Shown: positions 46,370-54,609 of the stretch, piece after piece
Position numbering within the stretch: position 1 is the stretch's first letter
How the letters are laid out: the number at the start of each line of letters is the position of its first letter
DNA from: an uncultured Clostridia bacterium
GTDB taxonomy: Bacteria > Bacillota > Clostridia > Christensenellales > Borkfalkiaceae
Reading direction: 5' to 3'
Assembly (NCBI GenBank): GCA_934248055.1
Contig: CAKQKI010000007.1
Location: forward strand, 39,373-103,372
Length of the DNA: 64,000 nucleotides
Program-made: the position numbers and the translations under genes
The notes under the pieces: model-generated
Seen by the model: only the letters and a program-made list of their open reading frames with translations
Databases searched by the model: none
Told to the model about the DNA's origin: nothing

Positions 46370-49231
46370 ATGGCAAAAACAGCGAAACGCGCGTTGATAT
46401 GCGCGCTTGCCGTGTTGTTTACGGCGGCGTTGACAACGGCGTGCAAAAAGCAGGGAAACGAGCCGGGCGCAGACGACAAACGGTATTCGGTTACTCTGTC
46501 GCAGGAAGCGTTGACTTTAAAAGAAGGTCAGTCGGCTAAACTCGACGCGACTTTATCCCCTGCCGACGAATCTGTGATAATCGGGTGGATAAGCAAAGAT
46601 CCGTCGGTCGCAACCGTTGACGGAAACGGAAACGTAACGGCGATTTCCGTCGGAAAAACGATTGTAAGCGCTTCGGCTGAAGGAGCGGTTGCGTCATGCA
46701 CCGTAACGGTTATCCGCCGCGACGTCGAAGAAGCGGTTATTTTCGACCGCGAACGGCTTGATTTGTTCGTGGGCGACGAAACGGCTTACAAGGCTTATAC
46801 CACCGCCGCCGACGGAAGAGAAATCGAATTTTCATCGGCCGACCCCGCCGTTGTGGAAGTGGAAAAACACGGCGTTGCGGCGAACTCTTCGGTCGTAATG
46901 ATTTTCAAGGCGCTGAAATGCGGCGAAAGCGTCGTATCGGCAACCGTCAACGGCAAAACTTCGGAAATATCGGTAAGGGTAAGCAACGACGTAAAAATTT
47001 ATCTCAACGCTCCGAAGGGAATAGTAGCCGTTTCGCCCGTCGAATACGATCTCGATTACGAATTAGTCGTAAACGGCGTTAAAACGAGCGGCGAAGGAGA
47101 ACTTACATGGGAAACGTCCGATTCTTCCGTGGCAAGCGTAAAAAACGGTAAACTGACGGCGCTGTCTTACGGAAAAACGGAAATTTCGGTCAGATACTCC
47201 GACGAATTTACCGAAATAAAAAGGGTAGTTGAAATAGAAGTTTACAACGGAATTTCTTCGGCTACGGAATTTCTTGCGATGCGTTCGGCGGGCAAAAACG
47301 AAAAATACGCTTTAACTGCCGATATAGATTTTTCAAACGCTGAAATACCCGTTTTAAGCAGCGACGTTAAATGGACGGGCTTGTTTGACGGGAACGGCAA
47401 AGCGATTAAAAACTTTAAAATAAATACTTCCGACAACGGATTGTTCCCGTACATGCAGGCGGGTTCGTCGGTAGAGAGAGTTACTCTGCTCGGAGCGTCG
47501 ATCGGCGCAAGTTGGTCGGGAGCGGTAACCAACAGAAACGACGGCTCGATTTCCGATATATATCTCGAAGCGGAGATTTACGGAGCAAGCACGAGCGTGA
47601 ATAATCCGACAGGCGGAATAGCCGCAAGAAACGTGATAGACACGACGAAGCAGACTGCAACGATTAAAAACTGCGTAGCAGTTCTGAAAGCAGACGCTCT
47701 TTCTCCCGAACAGCGTAAAACCGTCGGCGCGATAGCGGGCTATCAGATGATGAAGCCGCTTGAAAACTGTTACGCCGTTATATTGACCGAAGGCGTGGGA
47801 ATTCACAACCGAAGGGGCGTCGACACCGTTGCCGCCGATTGCAATAAGGACGAATATTTCGAATCGTGCAAGGCGTTTTACGATACCGATTCGGCTTATA
47901 ATTTCTCGTTTGACGGGCTTGGCGGCGGGTGGAGCGTCGAAAAAGGCCGTTTGCCTTCGTTAAAAGGTTACGAGTTCAAAGGCGTAAGCAACGCTCTCGA
48001 TTACGATTCGGTTAAAACGGGGGCGGGCAATTCTTTAACCGTTCCTTTCAGCGCAGAAAGTTTATTTACCGTTGATATAGAAAGCGCGGTTACCGAAGGT
48101 TATACATTTGAAAATTTGGTTTTAACCACCGAAAAAACCGTTCCCGACGGTACGGAATTCAATATAACGGCAAAGCTTATAGCAAATCCGTCCGTACGTA
48201 AATCGTTCAGAGTGATTATCGGCCCGGTCGCCGCGGAAGTAAAATTCAGCCCCGTCGACTTGTCGGGAGCGGATAATGATTTAAAACTTTCGTTTAAGGC
48301 AAGCGGCGTCGACGCTTTGACGATAGACGGCAAAAAAATAAATAATTACGAGTTTTCGGGCGAAACGATAACCGTAAAGAATTACAAAGCCGCTCTCGGC
48401 ATAACCGATTCTTACGGCGGCGCGGGATATAAAAGCGTTGCGATTTTATCCGACGGCGAGATAATATCTTCCGAAATCGCTTTCGTTACCGCAATAATAA
48501 CTCAGGCGGATCTCGGCGACGATCCCGCGAACGCCTTTTCCGGAATAATTTTCGGCGGAAGCGGCTACAAAGGATTGTTTATGCTCGGCGAAAATCTTAA
48601 TTTAGGCGGCAAGGCGGTAATCTCTCCCAACGCGGACAACTCTTCAAAGAGATTTGCGGGGATATTCGACGGCATGGGTTATACCGTATCCGATTATACG
48701 GTAGACGGCGCTTTCAAGTCTTTGTTCGGTAATATAGACGTCAACGCGGTCGTTAAAAACCTTAAAGTAGAAAACGTTACCGTTACCGCGGATTTCTGGT
48801 GCGGCGCGATAGCGTGCAGAAATTACGGAACCGTTTCAGACGTTTACGCCGAATACAGCGTGTCGTCAACGAAAATCAACAACAATAATCCCGCGGGTAT
48901 GGTCGCGAGAAACGACGGAACAATAAAAAACTGTATAGCGAAGGTAACCGTGGCGTCGGATTACGCGCATAAAACCGCGGTAGGCGCGCTGGCGGGATAT
49001 TCGGTTACGGACAAGATTTATAACTCTTTCGCAATCGTAAACGACGGCGACGTGAATATTATGAACGCAAGGGGAACCACGCCGCTTGCAAACGTTCCCA
49101 CGAGCAAAGCGTTTACGAAAATCGAAGATTTCTTCACCGCGCTTGCAAATAACGAAATTTCAGTAGCGGATTACTGCGGGTACTGGGTTATAAACAGTCG
49201 GGAAAAAACTATAAATATGAAAAATCGATAA
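46370..49231 (+). CDS. Surface lipoprotein with BIG_2 and GLUG-like beta-helix repeats (953 aa)
   Basis: Start placed at ATG 46370, nine bases after AAGGAG; an ATG at 46364 is too close to it. The lipobox LTTAC gives a cysteine near residue 25. BIG_2 Ig-like domains occupy about 38-120, 125-210 and 215-300 (VTLSQEALTLKEGQSAKLDATL). A GLUG-like parallel beta-helix segment follows (ADIDFSNAEIPV..WTGLFDGNGKAIKNFKI..ERVTLLGASI, about 310-520). A second linker and a second GLUG-like segment form the end. The last ~117 codons are almost identical at DNA level to the end of the gene at 49416 (352-bp repeat). The role is probably adhesion or glycan binding; no catalytic motif was seen. Confidence 0.8.
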   Translation: MAKTAKRALICALAVLFTAALTTACKKQGNEPGADDKRYSVTLSQEALTLKEGQSAKLDATLSPADESVIIGWISKDPSVATVDGNGNVTAISVGKTIVSASAEGAVASCTVTVIRRDVEEAVIFDRERLDLFVGDETAYKAYTTAADGREIEFSSADPAVVEVEKHGVAANSSVVMIFKALKCGESVVSATVNGKTSEISVRVSNDVKIYLNAPKGIVAVSPVEYDLDYELVVNGVKTSGEGELTWETSDSSVASVKNGKLTALSYGKTEISVRYSDEFTEIKRVVEIEVYNGISSATEFLAMRSAGKNEKYALTADIDFSNAEIPVLSSDVKWTGLFDGNGKAIKNFKINTSDNGLFPYMQAGSSVERVTLLGASIGASWSGAVTNRNDGSISDIYLEAEIYGASTSVNNPTGGIAARNVIDTTKQTATIKNCVAVLKADALSPEQRKTVGAIAGYQMMKPLENCYAVILTEGVGIHNRRGVDTVAADCNKDEYFESCKAFYDTDSAYNFSFDGLGGGWSVEKGRLPSLKGYEFKGVSNALDYDSVKTGAGNSLTVPFSAESLFTVDIESAVTEGYTFENLVLTTEKTVPDGTEFNITAKLIANPSVRKSFRVIIGPVAAEVKFSPVDLSGADNDLKLSFKASGVDALTIDGKKINNYEFSGETITVKNYKAALGITDSYGGAGYKSVAILSDGEIISSEIAFVTAIITQADLGDDPANAFSGIIFGGSGYKGLFMLGENLNLGGKAVISPNADNSSKRFAGIFDGMGYTVSDYTVDGAFKSLFGNIDVNAVVKNLKVENVTVTADFWCGAIACRNYGTVSDVYAEYSVSSTKINNNNPAGMVARNDGTIKNCIAKVTVASDYAHKTAVGALAGYSVTDKIYNSFAIVNDGDVNIMNARGTTPLANVPTSKAFTKIEDFFTALANNEISVADYCGYWVINSREKTINMKNR
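48835..49186 (+). repeat. 352-bp direct repeat, copy 1 (coding)
   Basis: It encodes DVYAEYSVSSTKINNNNPAG through DYCGYW and matches 50654-51005 with no length difference. By eye most of it is above 90 percent identical, with a short diverged patch around 49000-49030. It lies in the 3' end of the 953-aa gene. Confidence 0.9.
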
Positions 49232-49242
49232 GGGGGTTAAAA

Positions 49243-49401
49243 ATGAAAAACATACCTGAAAAACAAAAAACTTACAGAGCGCCGCAAATTACGATTCTTA
49301 CGCTTTTCGATAAGAGCGTTATTACGGCTAGTGTGGGCGCGGATTACGGCAAAGCGCCCTGGGTAACAAACGGATTTATCGATTCCGACGATATTTCATA
49401 A
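49243..49401 (+). CDS. Small 52-residue peptide with YRAPQI...ITAS layout
   Basis: A short reading frame exactly between two related surface-protein genes, 11 and 14 bases from its neighbours, with AAGGGGG seven bases upstream of ATG. The N-terminus reads MKNIPEKQKTYRAPQITIL, then TLFDKSVITASVGADYGKAP and WVTNGFIDSDDIS. I recall many short clostridial proteins of the form K-x-Y-x-x-P-x-I-x-x(5-10)-D-V-I-T-A/T-S of unknown role. It has no signal peptide and no membrane segment. The conserved-looking core ending in TAS followed by a variable tail resembles a peptide with a leader and a processed part, but this is inference. Nothing nearby encodes a recognisable modifying enzyme. Confidence 0.65.
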   Translation: MKNIPEKQKTYRAPQITILTLFDKSVITASVGADYGKAPWVTNGFIDSDDIS

Positions 49402-49415
49402 AGGGGGGGGTAAAA

Positions 49416-51050
49416 ATGAAAAATCTTGTAAAATATTTACTTTGCGCCTTTTTTACGGCATGCGTTATCGCGTGCGGCGCGTTTACGTTTAAAAACACGT
49501 TCGTAAACGCGGAAGTCGCTCCGTCGACTTATATTATCCGCGGCGCGAGCGTAAGACTTTCGGGCGACGGCAAGAGCGGATTAAAATTCAGTTCTTATTT
49601 ATCCGCCGAAGAACACGAAACTTTTATTAAGACAAATAACGTGAAAACGGGTATAATAGTGCTGCCGCGCGATTTATCTGCCGATTGCCGCATTATTTTG
49701 CAAACTACCGACGTTTATAACGTCGAAACCACTTCTTTATGGAGCGAAGTTTTAAAAGGAGAGTATGCAGGCGGATATTCTTCGGAATTATACTTATATA
49801 ACATTCCCGTTTCGGATTACGGTCGCGAACTCATCGCTCGCGGTTATATGGAAGTAAACGGAAACACGTATTACACCGAGCCTTGCGTAAGGTCGCTGTC
49901 TTTCGTGGCGAACGCGGCTCTTGACGATCCGAAAGCAACTTTCAACGCAACCGAAACGGAAGTTTTAAACGGATATTCGTCCGTTGCCACCGCGCACGAT
50001 TTCAACGAACACCTTGAGTGCGCCTGCGGCTCGAAATTCGGGTTCAAACCCGTCGAACTCACTTCGGCAGGGCAAAATCTTACTCTTCCTTTCGGCGCGG
50101 AAAGCGTAGAATCTCTCACAATAGGCGGCGTTGCCATATCCGAATCCGATTTCACACATAACGCCGCAGGTATAACGATAAACGATTTTAAAACCGTTCT
50201 CGGTATAGCGGACGTATACAAAAACGCGGGCGATAAAGAAGTAACTATCGTTTCAGGCGGAAAAACGCTTACCACGGTAGTTAAATTCGCTTCGAAAATA
50301 ATAACTCAGGCGGATCTCGGCAACGACCCCGCCACGATACCGTCAAGATTCAATTCCGTCATATACGGCGGAACGGGGTATCAGGGCTATTATCTGCTCG
50401 GCGAAGATATTGATTTTTACGGCGGAGCGGCATTCTCGACGAATACGAGTAATACGAGCGCACCGAAATTTCAGGGAACGTTTGACGGCATGGGTTATTC
50501 GATATCGAACTACGTTGTAAAAACGAAATTTAATGCTTTGTTCGGTAACGTTTACACGACGGGCATCGTAAAAAATCTTGCCGTAAAAAACGTTTCCGTA
50601 GAAGGCGGTTCTAACTGGCTCGGCGTTGTCGCGTGCGCTAATTCGGGAGTTATTTCAGACGTTTACGCCGAATACAGCGTGTCTGCAACGGGAATCAACA
50701 ACAATAACCCCGCGGGTATGGTCGCGAGAAACGACGGAACTATAAAAAACTGTATAGCAAAGGTAACCGTGGCGTCGGATTACGCGCATAAAACCGCGGT
50801 AGGCGCGCTGGCGGGATATTCTACAAAAACTACTATCAACAATTCTTTTGCAATCGTAAACGACGGCGACGTGAATATTATGAACGCAAGGGGAACTACG
50901 CCGCTTGCAAACGTTCCCACGAGCAAAGCGTTTACGAAAATAGAAGATTTCTTTACCGCGCTTGCAAATAACGAAATTTCCGTAGCGGATTACTGCGAAT
51001 ACTGGAAGATTGACAGGGAAAACAAATCAATTATACTTGCAAATAAATAA
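49416..51050 (+). CDS. Secreted protein with GLUG-like C-terminal beta-helix (544 aa)
   Basis: A Sec signal peptide (YLLCAFFTACVIACGAFTFKNTFVNAE) lacks a firm lipobox, so cleavage after VNAE is likely. Residues about 35-170 are an N-terminal domain seen in secreted proteins of gut clostridia (IIRGASVRLSGDGKSGLKFSSYLS..YTEPCVRSLSFVANA). A linker domain resembles the one in the 953-aa protein (LTSAGQNLTLPFGAESVESLTIGGVAI). The C-terminal ~230 residues are GLUG-like, nearly identical to the neighbour's end. The ribosome-binding site includes a run of eight G. No enzyme motif is seen. It is in the middle of the 18-kb operon; probable surface or matrix binding. Confidence 0.8.
   Translation: MKNLVKYLLCAFFTACVIACGAFTFKNTFVNAEVAPSTYIIRGASVRLSGDGKSGLKFSSYLSAEEHETFIKTNNVKTGIIVLPRDLSADCRIILQTTDVYNVETTSLWSEVLKGEYAGGYSSELYLYNIPVSDYGRELIARGYMEVNGNTYYTEPCVRSLSFVANAALDDPKATFNATETEVLNGYSSVATAHDFNEHLECACGSKFGFKPVELTSAGQNLTLPFGAESVESLTIGGVAISESDFTHNAAGITINDFKTVLGIADVYKNAGDKEVTIVSGGKTLTTVVKFASKIITQADLGNDPATIPSRFNSVIYGGTGYQGYYLLGEDIDFYGGAAFSTNTSNTSAPKFQGTFDGMGYSISNYVVKTKFNALFGNVYTTGIVKNLAVKNVSVEGGSNWLGVVACANSGVISDVYAEYSVSATGINNNNPAGMVARNDGTIKNCIAKVTVASDYAHKTAVGALAGYSTKTTINNSFAIVNDGDVNIMNARGTTPLANVPTSKAFTKIEDFFTALANNEISVADYCEYWKIDRENKSIILANK
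50654..51005 (+). repeat. 352-bp direct repeat, copy 2 (coding)
   Basis: It encodes DVYAEYSVSATGINNNNPAG through DYCEYW. It is the partner of 48835-49186 and lies 1.8 kb downstream in the same orientation. Confidence 0.9.
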
Positions 51051-51053
51051 AAA

Positions 51054-51872
51054 ATGATGTACAATTTAAAAACAGGGTTATCTATCGAACTTGCGGATAT
51101 AACCGAAGAAACTTTCATAGACTGCAAAAAGAGCGGAGTTTACAGTATCGATCCCGGGCTTTCAAAACGCTTTACGATGGACGAGTTCGTATCGCAACTG
51201 TCCGCCGTTAATAAAAAAGCCGAAGAATACGGCGTTTTAATAGAATGCATTCATCTTCCTTACGGAACGGGCTGGGATATATCCGAAAGGTTCGAGCCTT
51301 TGCGTAACGCCGCCGTAAAAGCGCACGCGGAAATTATGAGAGCGTGCAACGAAGTTTGCCCGTCGAATTATTTCGTTCTTCATCCGAGTACCGAACCGAT
51401 TTCCGACGGTTTTCGGGAAGAACGCTTTAAAGACGCGACGGAAAGTTTGTCGATTCTGAGAAACGAAAAACTTTTAATAGAAAATTTGCCGCGTTCGTGC
51501 CTTGCGCATACTGCCGACGAATTGCTCGGACTCGTCGCTCCGTTCGACGAAGTGGGCGTGTGCTGCGACGTAAATCATTTTTTGTCCGAAACGCCGCAAA
51601 GCGCTCTTTATAAACTTAAAGGACGCGTAAAGCACCTGCATATTTCGGATAACGACGGGGCTAACGAATGGCACTGGCTTCCCGGCGAAGGCGTTATAAA
51701 CTGGAATGAAGTTATAGGAACGCTTGAAAAAATCGGTTACGATAAAGTGTTTAATTACGAAGTAAGAAAATATCTTCCGCACGAAGTGGCGGAGAACAAA
51801 AAGACTTTGTTCGACGCGTATAATAAGTACAGGAGTTTGGTCGGACGTTATGTATCAGACGAGAGATTTTGA
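51054..51872 (+). CDS. Sugar isomerase/epimerase-like TIM-barrel protein in the ABC operon
   Basis: A 272-residue AP-endonuclease-2-like TIM barrel. Ligand motifs are IECIHLPYGTGWDIS, LLIENLPRS, VGVCCDVNHFL, VKHLHISDNDG with EWHWLPGEGVINW, and FNYEVRK at the last strand. It begins three bases after the previous stop without a clear Shine-Dalgarno, so it is probably translated by re-initiation. Its last 23 bases overlap the next gene. It has the same fold as the protein at 32112-32930 but little visible identity to it. It probably converts a sugar released by the operon's enzymes; the substrate is unknown. Confidence 0.85.
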   Translation: MMYNLKTGLSIELADITEETFIDCKKSGVYSIDPGLSKRFTMDEFVSQLSAVNKKAEEYGVLIECIHLPYGTGWDISERFEPLRNAAVKAHAEIMRACNEVCPSNYFVLHPSTEPISDGFREERFKDATESLSILRNEKLLIENLPRSCLAHTADELLGLVAPFDEVGVCCDVNHFLSETPQSALYKLKGRVKHLHISDNDGANEWHWLPGEGVINWNEVIGTLEKIGYDKVFNYEVRKYLPHEVAENKKTLFDAYNKYRSLVGRYVSDERF

Positions 51873-53496
51873 AATTTTTCCGATATGCGCTCTGGAAAAA
51901 GTGCGCGGTTTAAGACCGCAACTTTACGAAGACGAAAACACCGTTTTATCGGGAGAAAGGGCGTCTTTTCAGGTCGCTTACAGGAGCGTGGGAAAAACGC
52001 TTACGGATTTATTTTATACCGTTGAAGGGGTAGGGAGCGAAAACCTGTCGGTTTATACGGTCAGGAGCGTTCCCTGCACTTATCCGAAAGCGGAGAATTC
52101 AGACGATTATCTTCTTGACGACAAGCCCTGCCTTATGCCCGACGTTCTTGCGAAAGCGTCGGCGGCGGGGATAGTTGCGAGAAGCGGAGTGTGGCAATCG
52201 TTTTTCGTCACTCTCGACAATCTTTCCGCGGGTACGTATAATATCCGTTTTACGATATATAACTCTCTTGAAAAGGTACTCGGAAGCGTCGACTATTCTC
52301 TTGAAGTTTTACCCGTAGAATTGCCCGAAAACGACCTTATATGCTCTTTCTGGATGCATTACGATTCTATTGCCGAGCAGTACGGAGTGCCGCCGTTTTC
52401 GAAAGAGTTCAACGCAATTCTGGAAAAATATATAAAAAGCGCGGTTAAGCACGGATTAACGACCTTGCTTACCCCTTTATTCACGCCGCCCGTCGATACG
52501 GGAATCGGTAAAGAAAGAATGACGGCGCAACTCGTCGGGGTTAAGAAAATCGGAAAAGATTACGTTTTCGATTTCGAAAAACTCGGCGAGTTTATGTCGC
52601 TTGCGGAAAAGTGCGGCGTAAAGTATTTTGAAACGGCGCATTTGTTTACTCAGTGGGGCGGCGGATTCGCGCCTAAAATCATAGTGAACGTCGACGGAGA
52701 AGATAAAAGACTTTTCGGTTGGGATACCGCTGCGCTCGGCGAAGAATATTCTTCTTTTTTGTCAGTATTTCTTCCCGAATTAAGGCGTTGGCTTATATCC
52801 TGCAACAGATATGAAAAATGCTTTTTCCATTTGTCCGACGAACCCGATTTAAAGGCTTTGGAGCATTATAAAAAATGCAGCGCGTTCGTAAGAAAATTTC
52901 TTCCCGACGCGAAGTTTACGGACGCCATGTCGCACTACGAGTATTACGAGCAGAAACTCGTTGATTATCCTTTCGTCGCGCTGGACGAAACGGAGAGTTT
53001 TATCGAAAACAACGCGCGGAATTATTTCGTTTATTATTGCATGGCGCAAAGAAACAAATACGTTTCAAACAGATTTTTGTCTATGCCGCTCGAAAGAACG
53101 AGAATTATCGGCGCGCAGATGTATATAAACGGCGTGCGCGGATTTTTGCAGTGGGGATACAATTATTATTATTCGTTCTTAACGCGCGAAAAAATAGATC
53201 CGTTTTTTATTACCGACTGTATGGGGAAATTTCAGAGCGGCGACTCTTTCGTGGTTTATCCCGACGAAAACGGCGTTATCGAATCTATGAGAAACGAAGC
53301 CTTTCTGCAAGGCGTTCAGGATTACCTTGCCCTTAAAGTACTGGAAAAATCGATAGGTAAAAAAGCGGTTGTAAGCCTGCTTGAAAGTTGCGGCTTGCAA
53401 AAAAATTTTAACGATTACCCGAAAAATACGGCTTGGATTACGTTGCTTCGCAAACGAATCAATCGTAAAATAGCCGAAAATATAAGAGGACTGTAA
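51850..53496 (+). CDS. DUF4091-type putative glycoside hydrolase (548 aa)
   Basis: No signal peptide. The N-terminal ~160 residues form a beta-sandwich (ENTVLSGERASFQVAYRSVGKTLTDLFYTVEG). A TIM-barrel-like region follows with FWMHYDSIAEQYGVPPFSKEF, AHLFTQWGGGFAPKI, CFFHLSDEPDLKALEHYKKC and VALDETESF. The last ~120 residues contain INGVRGFLQWGYNYYYSFLT and EAFLQGVQDYLALKVLE, typical of DUF4091 proteins. The SDEP acidic pair and DETE are candidate active-site residues, unproven. Because it appears cytoplasmic and sits between a sugar isomerase and an esterase, it probably processes the imported oligosaccharide. It overlaps both neighbours, so coupling is tight. Confidence 0.78.
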   Translation: MYQTRDFEIFPICALEKVRGLRPQLYEDENTVLSGERASFQVAYRSVGKTLTDLFYTVEGVGSENLSVYTVRSVPCTYPKAENSDDYLLDDKPCLMPDVLAKASAAGIVARSGVWQSFFVTLDNLSAGTYNIRFTIYNSLEKVLGSVDYSLEVLPVELPENDLICSFWMHYDSIAEQYGVPPFSKEFNAILEKYIKSAVKHGLTTLLTPLFTPPVDTGIGKERMTAQLVGVKKIGKDYVFDFEKLGEFMSLAEKCGVKYFETAHLFTQWGGGFAPKIIVNVDGEDKRLFGWDTAALGEEYSSFLSVFLPELRRWLISCNRYEKCFFHLSDEPDLKALEHYKKCSAFVRKFLPDAKFTDAMSHYEYYEQKLVDYPFVALDETESFIENNARNYFVYYCMAQRNKYVSNRFLSMPLERTRIIGAQMYINGVRGFLQWGYNYYYSFLTREKIDPFFITDCMGKFQSGDSFVVYPDENGVIESMRNEAFLQGVQDYLALKVLEKSIGKKAVVSLLESCGLQKNFNDYPKNTAWITLLRKRINRKIAENIRGL

Positions 53497-54554
53497 TGGA
53501 TATTTCAAAAATTGACAAAAATTTCGAAGTAAAGAAAAGCGCTTATTTTAAATCAGACGAATACGACGCGAGCAAGCCCCCCTTCATAATTTACGGCGGG
53601 TTTTGCGAAGAAGGGCGTAAGTTTGAAAAAATGCCCGTAGCGGCAGCCGAAAAAATAAGCGAAGGTGTATTGTGGGGCAGCGGTTGCGGCGCGGGAATAA
53701 GAATTGCGTTTTCAACCGATTCCGAAAAAATAGGGCTGCACGCAATCATCAGAAATAAAATGATTATGAATCACATGCCTTTTACGGCTTCATCGAGTTT
53801 TTCTTTAACGGAAGACGAAAACGGCAAAACGAAATTCATAGGCAATTTTATTACCGATATGACGAGCGGCGTAAACGTTTGCGACGGAGAACTTAAATTA
53901 AAGGGCGGCAAATTGCGTAATTATTGCTTACATCTTCCGCTATACAGCGGCGTGGACGAGATTATGTTGCGCTTTGATAATAACAGTATCGTTTCGGAGT
54001 ATAAAAAATACGAAAACAAGCCGAAAATTCTTTATTACGGGTCGTCGATCACGCAAGGCGGTTGCGCTTCGAGAGCGGATAATTCCTATCAGCAATTCGT
54101 TTCGGAATGGGCGGGATGCGACCATATAATACTCGGATTTTCGGGTTCTGCAAAAGCGGAAGACGGAATGATAGAATATCTTAAAAACGAAGATTGCGAC
54201 TTGTTCGTGTGCGATTACGATCACAACGCGCCGAACGCGGATTATCTCGAAAAAACTCATCTTAAATTATACGAGGCCTTCAAATCTTCAAAAAAGCACG
54301 AAAACGTTCCGGTAATATTTCTTTCCAAGCCCGACGGTCTTCGCGACGAAGAAGGCGAACGAAGATTTAATATAATTAAAAAAACTTATGAATACGCAAA
54401 AAAACGCGGCGATAAAGTCGCGCTTATCGACGGCAGAAAAATCTATCCCGCGGAAGCGTATTTTCACTGCGACGTAGACGGTTGTCATCCGACGGATCTC
54501 GGTTTTTATTTTATGGCAAAAGCGGTCTATAGAGCGGTTAAACGATTTTTATAA
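53496..54554 (+). CDS. SGNH/GDSL-type esterase (352 aa)
   Basis: The N-terminal ~170 residues form a beta-sandwich of the type preceding SGNH domains in carbohydrate esterases. The catalytic domain has block I YGSSITQGG (Ser near residue 183), block II-like GFSGSAK, block III-like CDYDHNAPNAD and block V DGCHPTDLGF with the Asp/His pair. There is no signal peptide. It probably removes acyl groups, such as acetyl, from imported sugars. Its ATG shares one base with the previous stop codon. It is the last gene of the operon, with a terminator two bases after its stop. Confidence 0.88.
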   Translation: MDISKIDKNFEVKKSAYFKSDEYDASKPPFIIYGGFCEEGRKFEKMPVAAAEKISEGVLWGSGCGAGIRIAFSTDSEKIGLHAIIRNKMIMNHMPFTASSSFSLTEDENGKTKFIGNFITDMTSGVNVCDGELKLKGGKLRNYCLHLPLYSGVDEIMLRFDNNSIVSEYKKYENKPKILYYGSSITQGGCASRADNSYQQFVSEWAGCDHIILGFSGSAKAEDGMIEYLKNEDCDLFVCDYDHNAPNADYLEKTHLKLYEAFKSSKKHENVPVIFLSKPDGLRDEEGERRFNIIKKTYEYAKKRGDKVALIDGRKIYPAEAYFHCDVDGCHPTDLGFYFMAKAVYRAVKRFL

Positions 54555-54555
54555 A

Positions 54556-54582
54556 AAAACGCCTGATATTTTCAGGCGTTTT
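54556..54582. terminator. Terminator between the esterase and oxidoreductase genes
   Basis: AACGCCTGA pairs with TCAGGCGTT around a short loop, with A and T runs on either side. It can end the plus-strand operon and the convergent minus-strand gene. Confidence 0.82.
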
Positions 54583-54585
54583 ACC

Positions 54586-54609
54586 TAGTGATGACGAATG
54601 GAATCCCTA
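54586..54609. repeat. 24-bp direct repeat, left copy
   Basis: TAGTGAT, three variable bases, then GAATGGAATCCCTA. It matches 56215-56238 at 22 of 24 positions in the same orientation. It slightly precedes the stop codon end of the oxidoreductase gene (54610). Confidence 0.8.
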
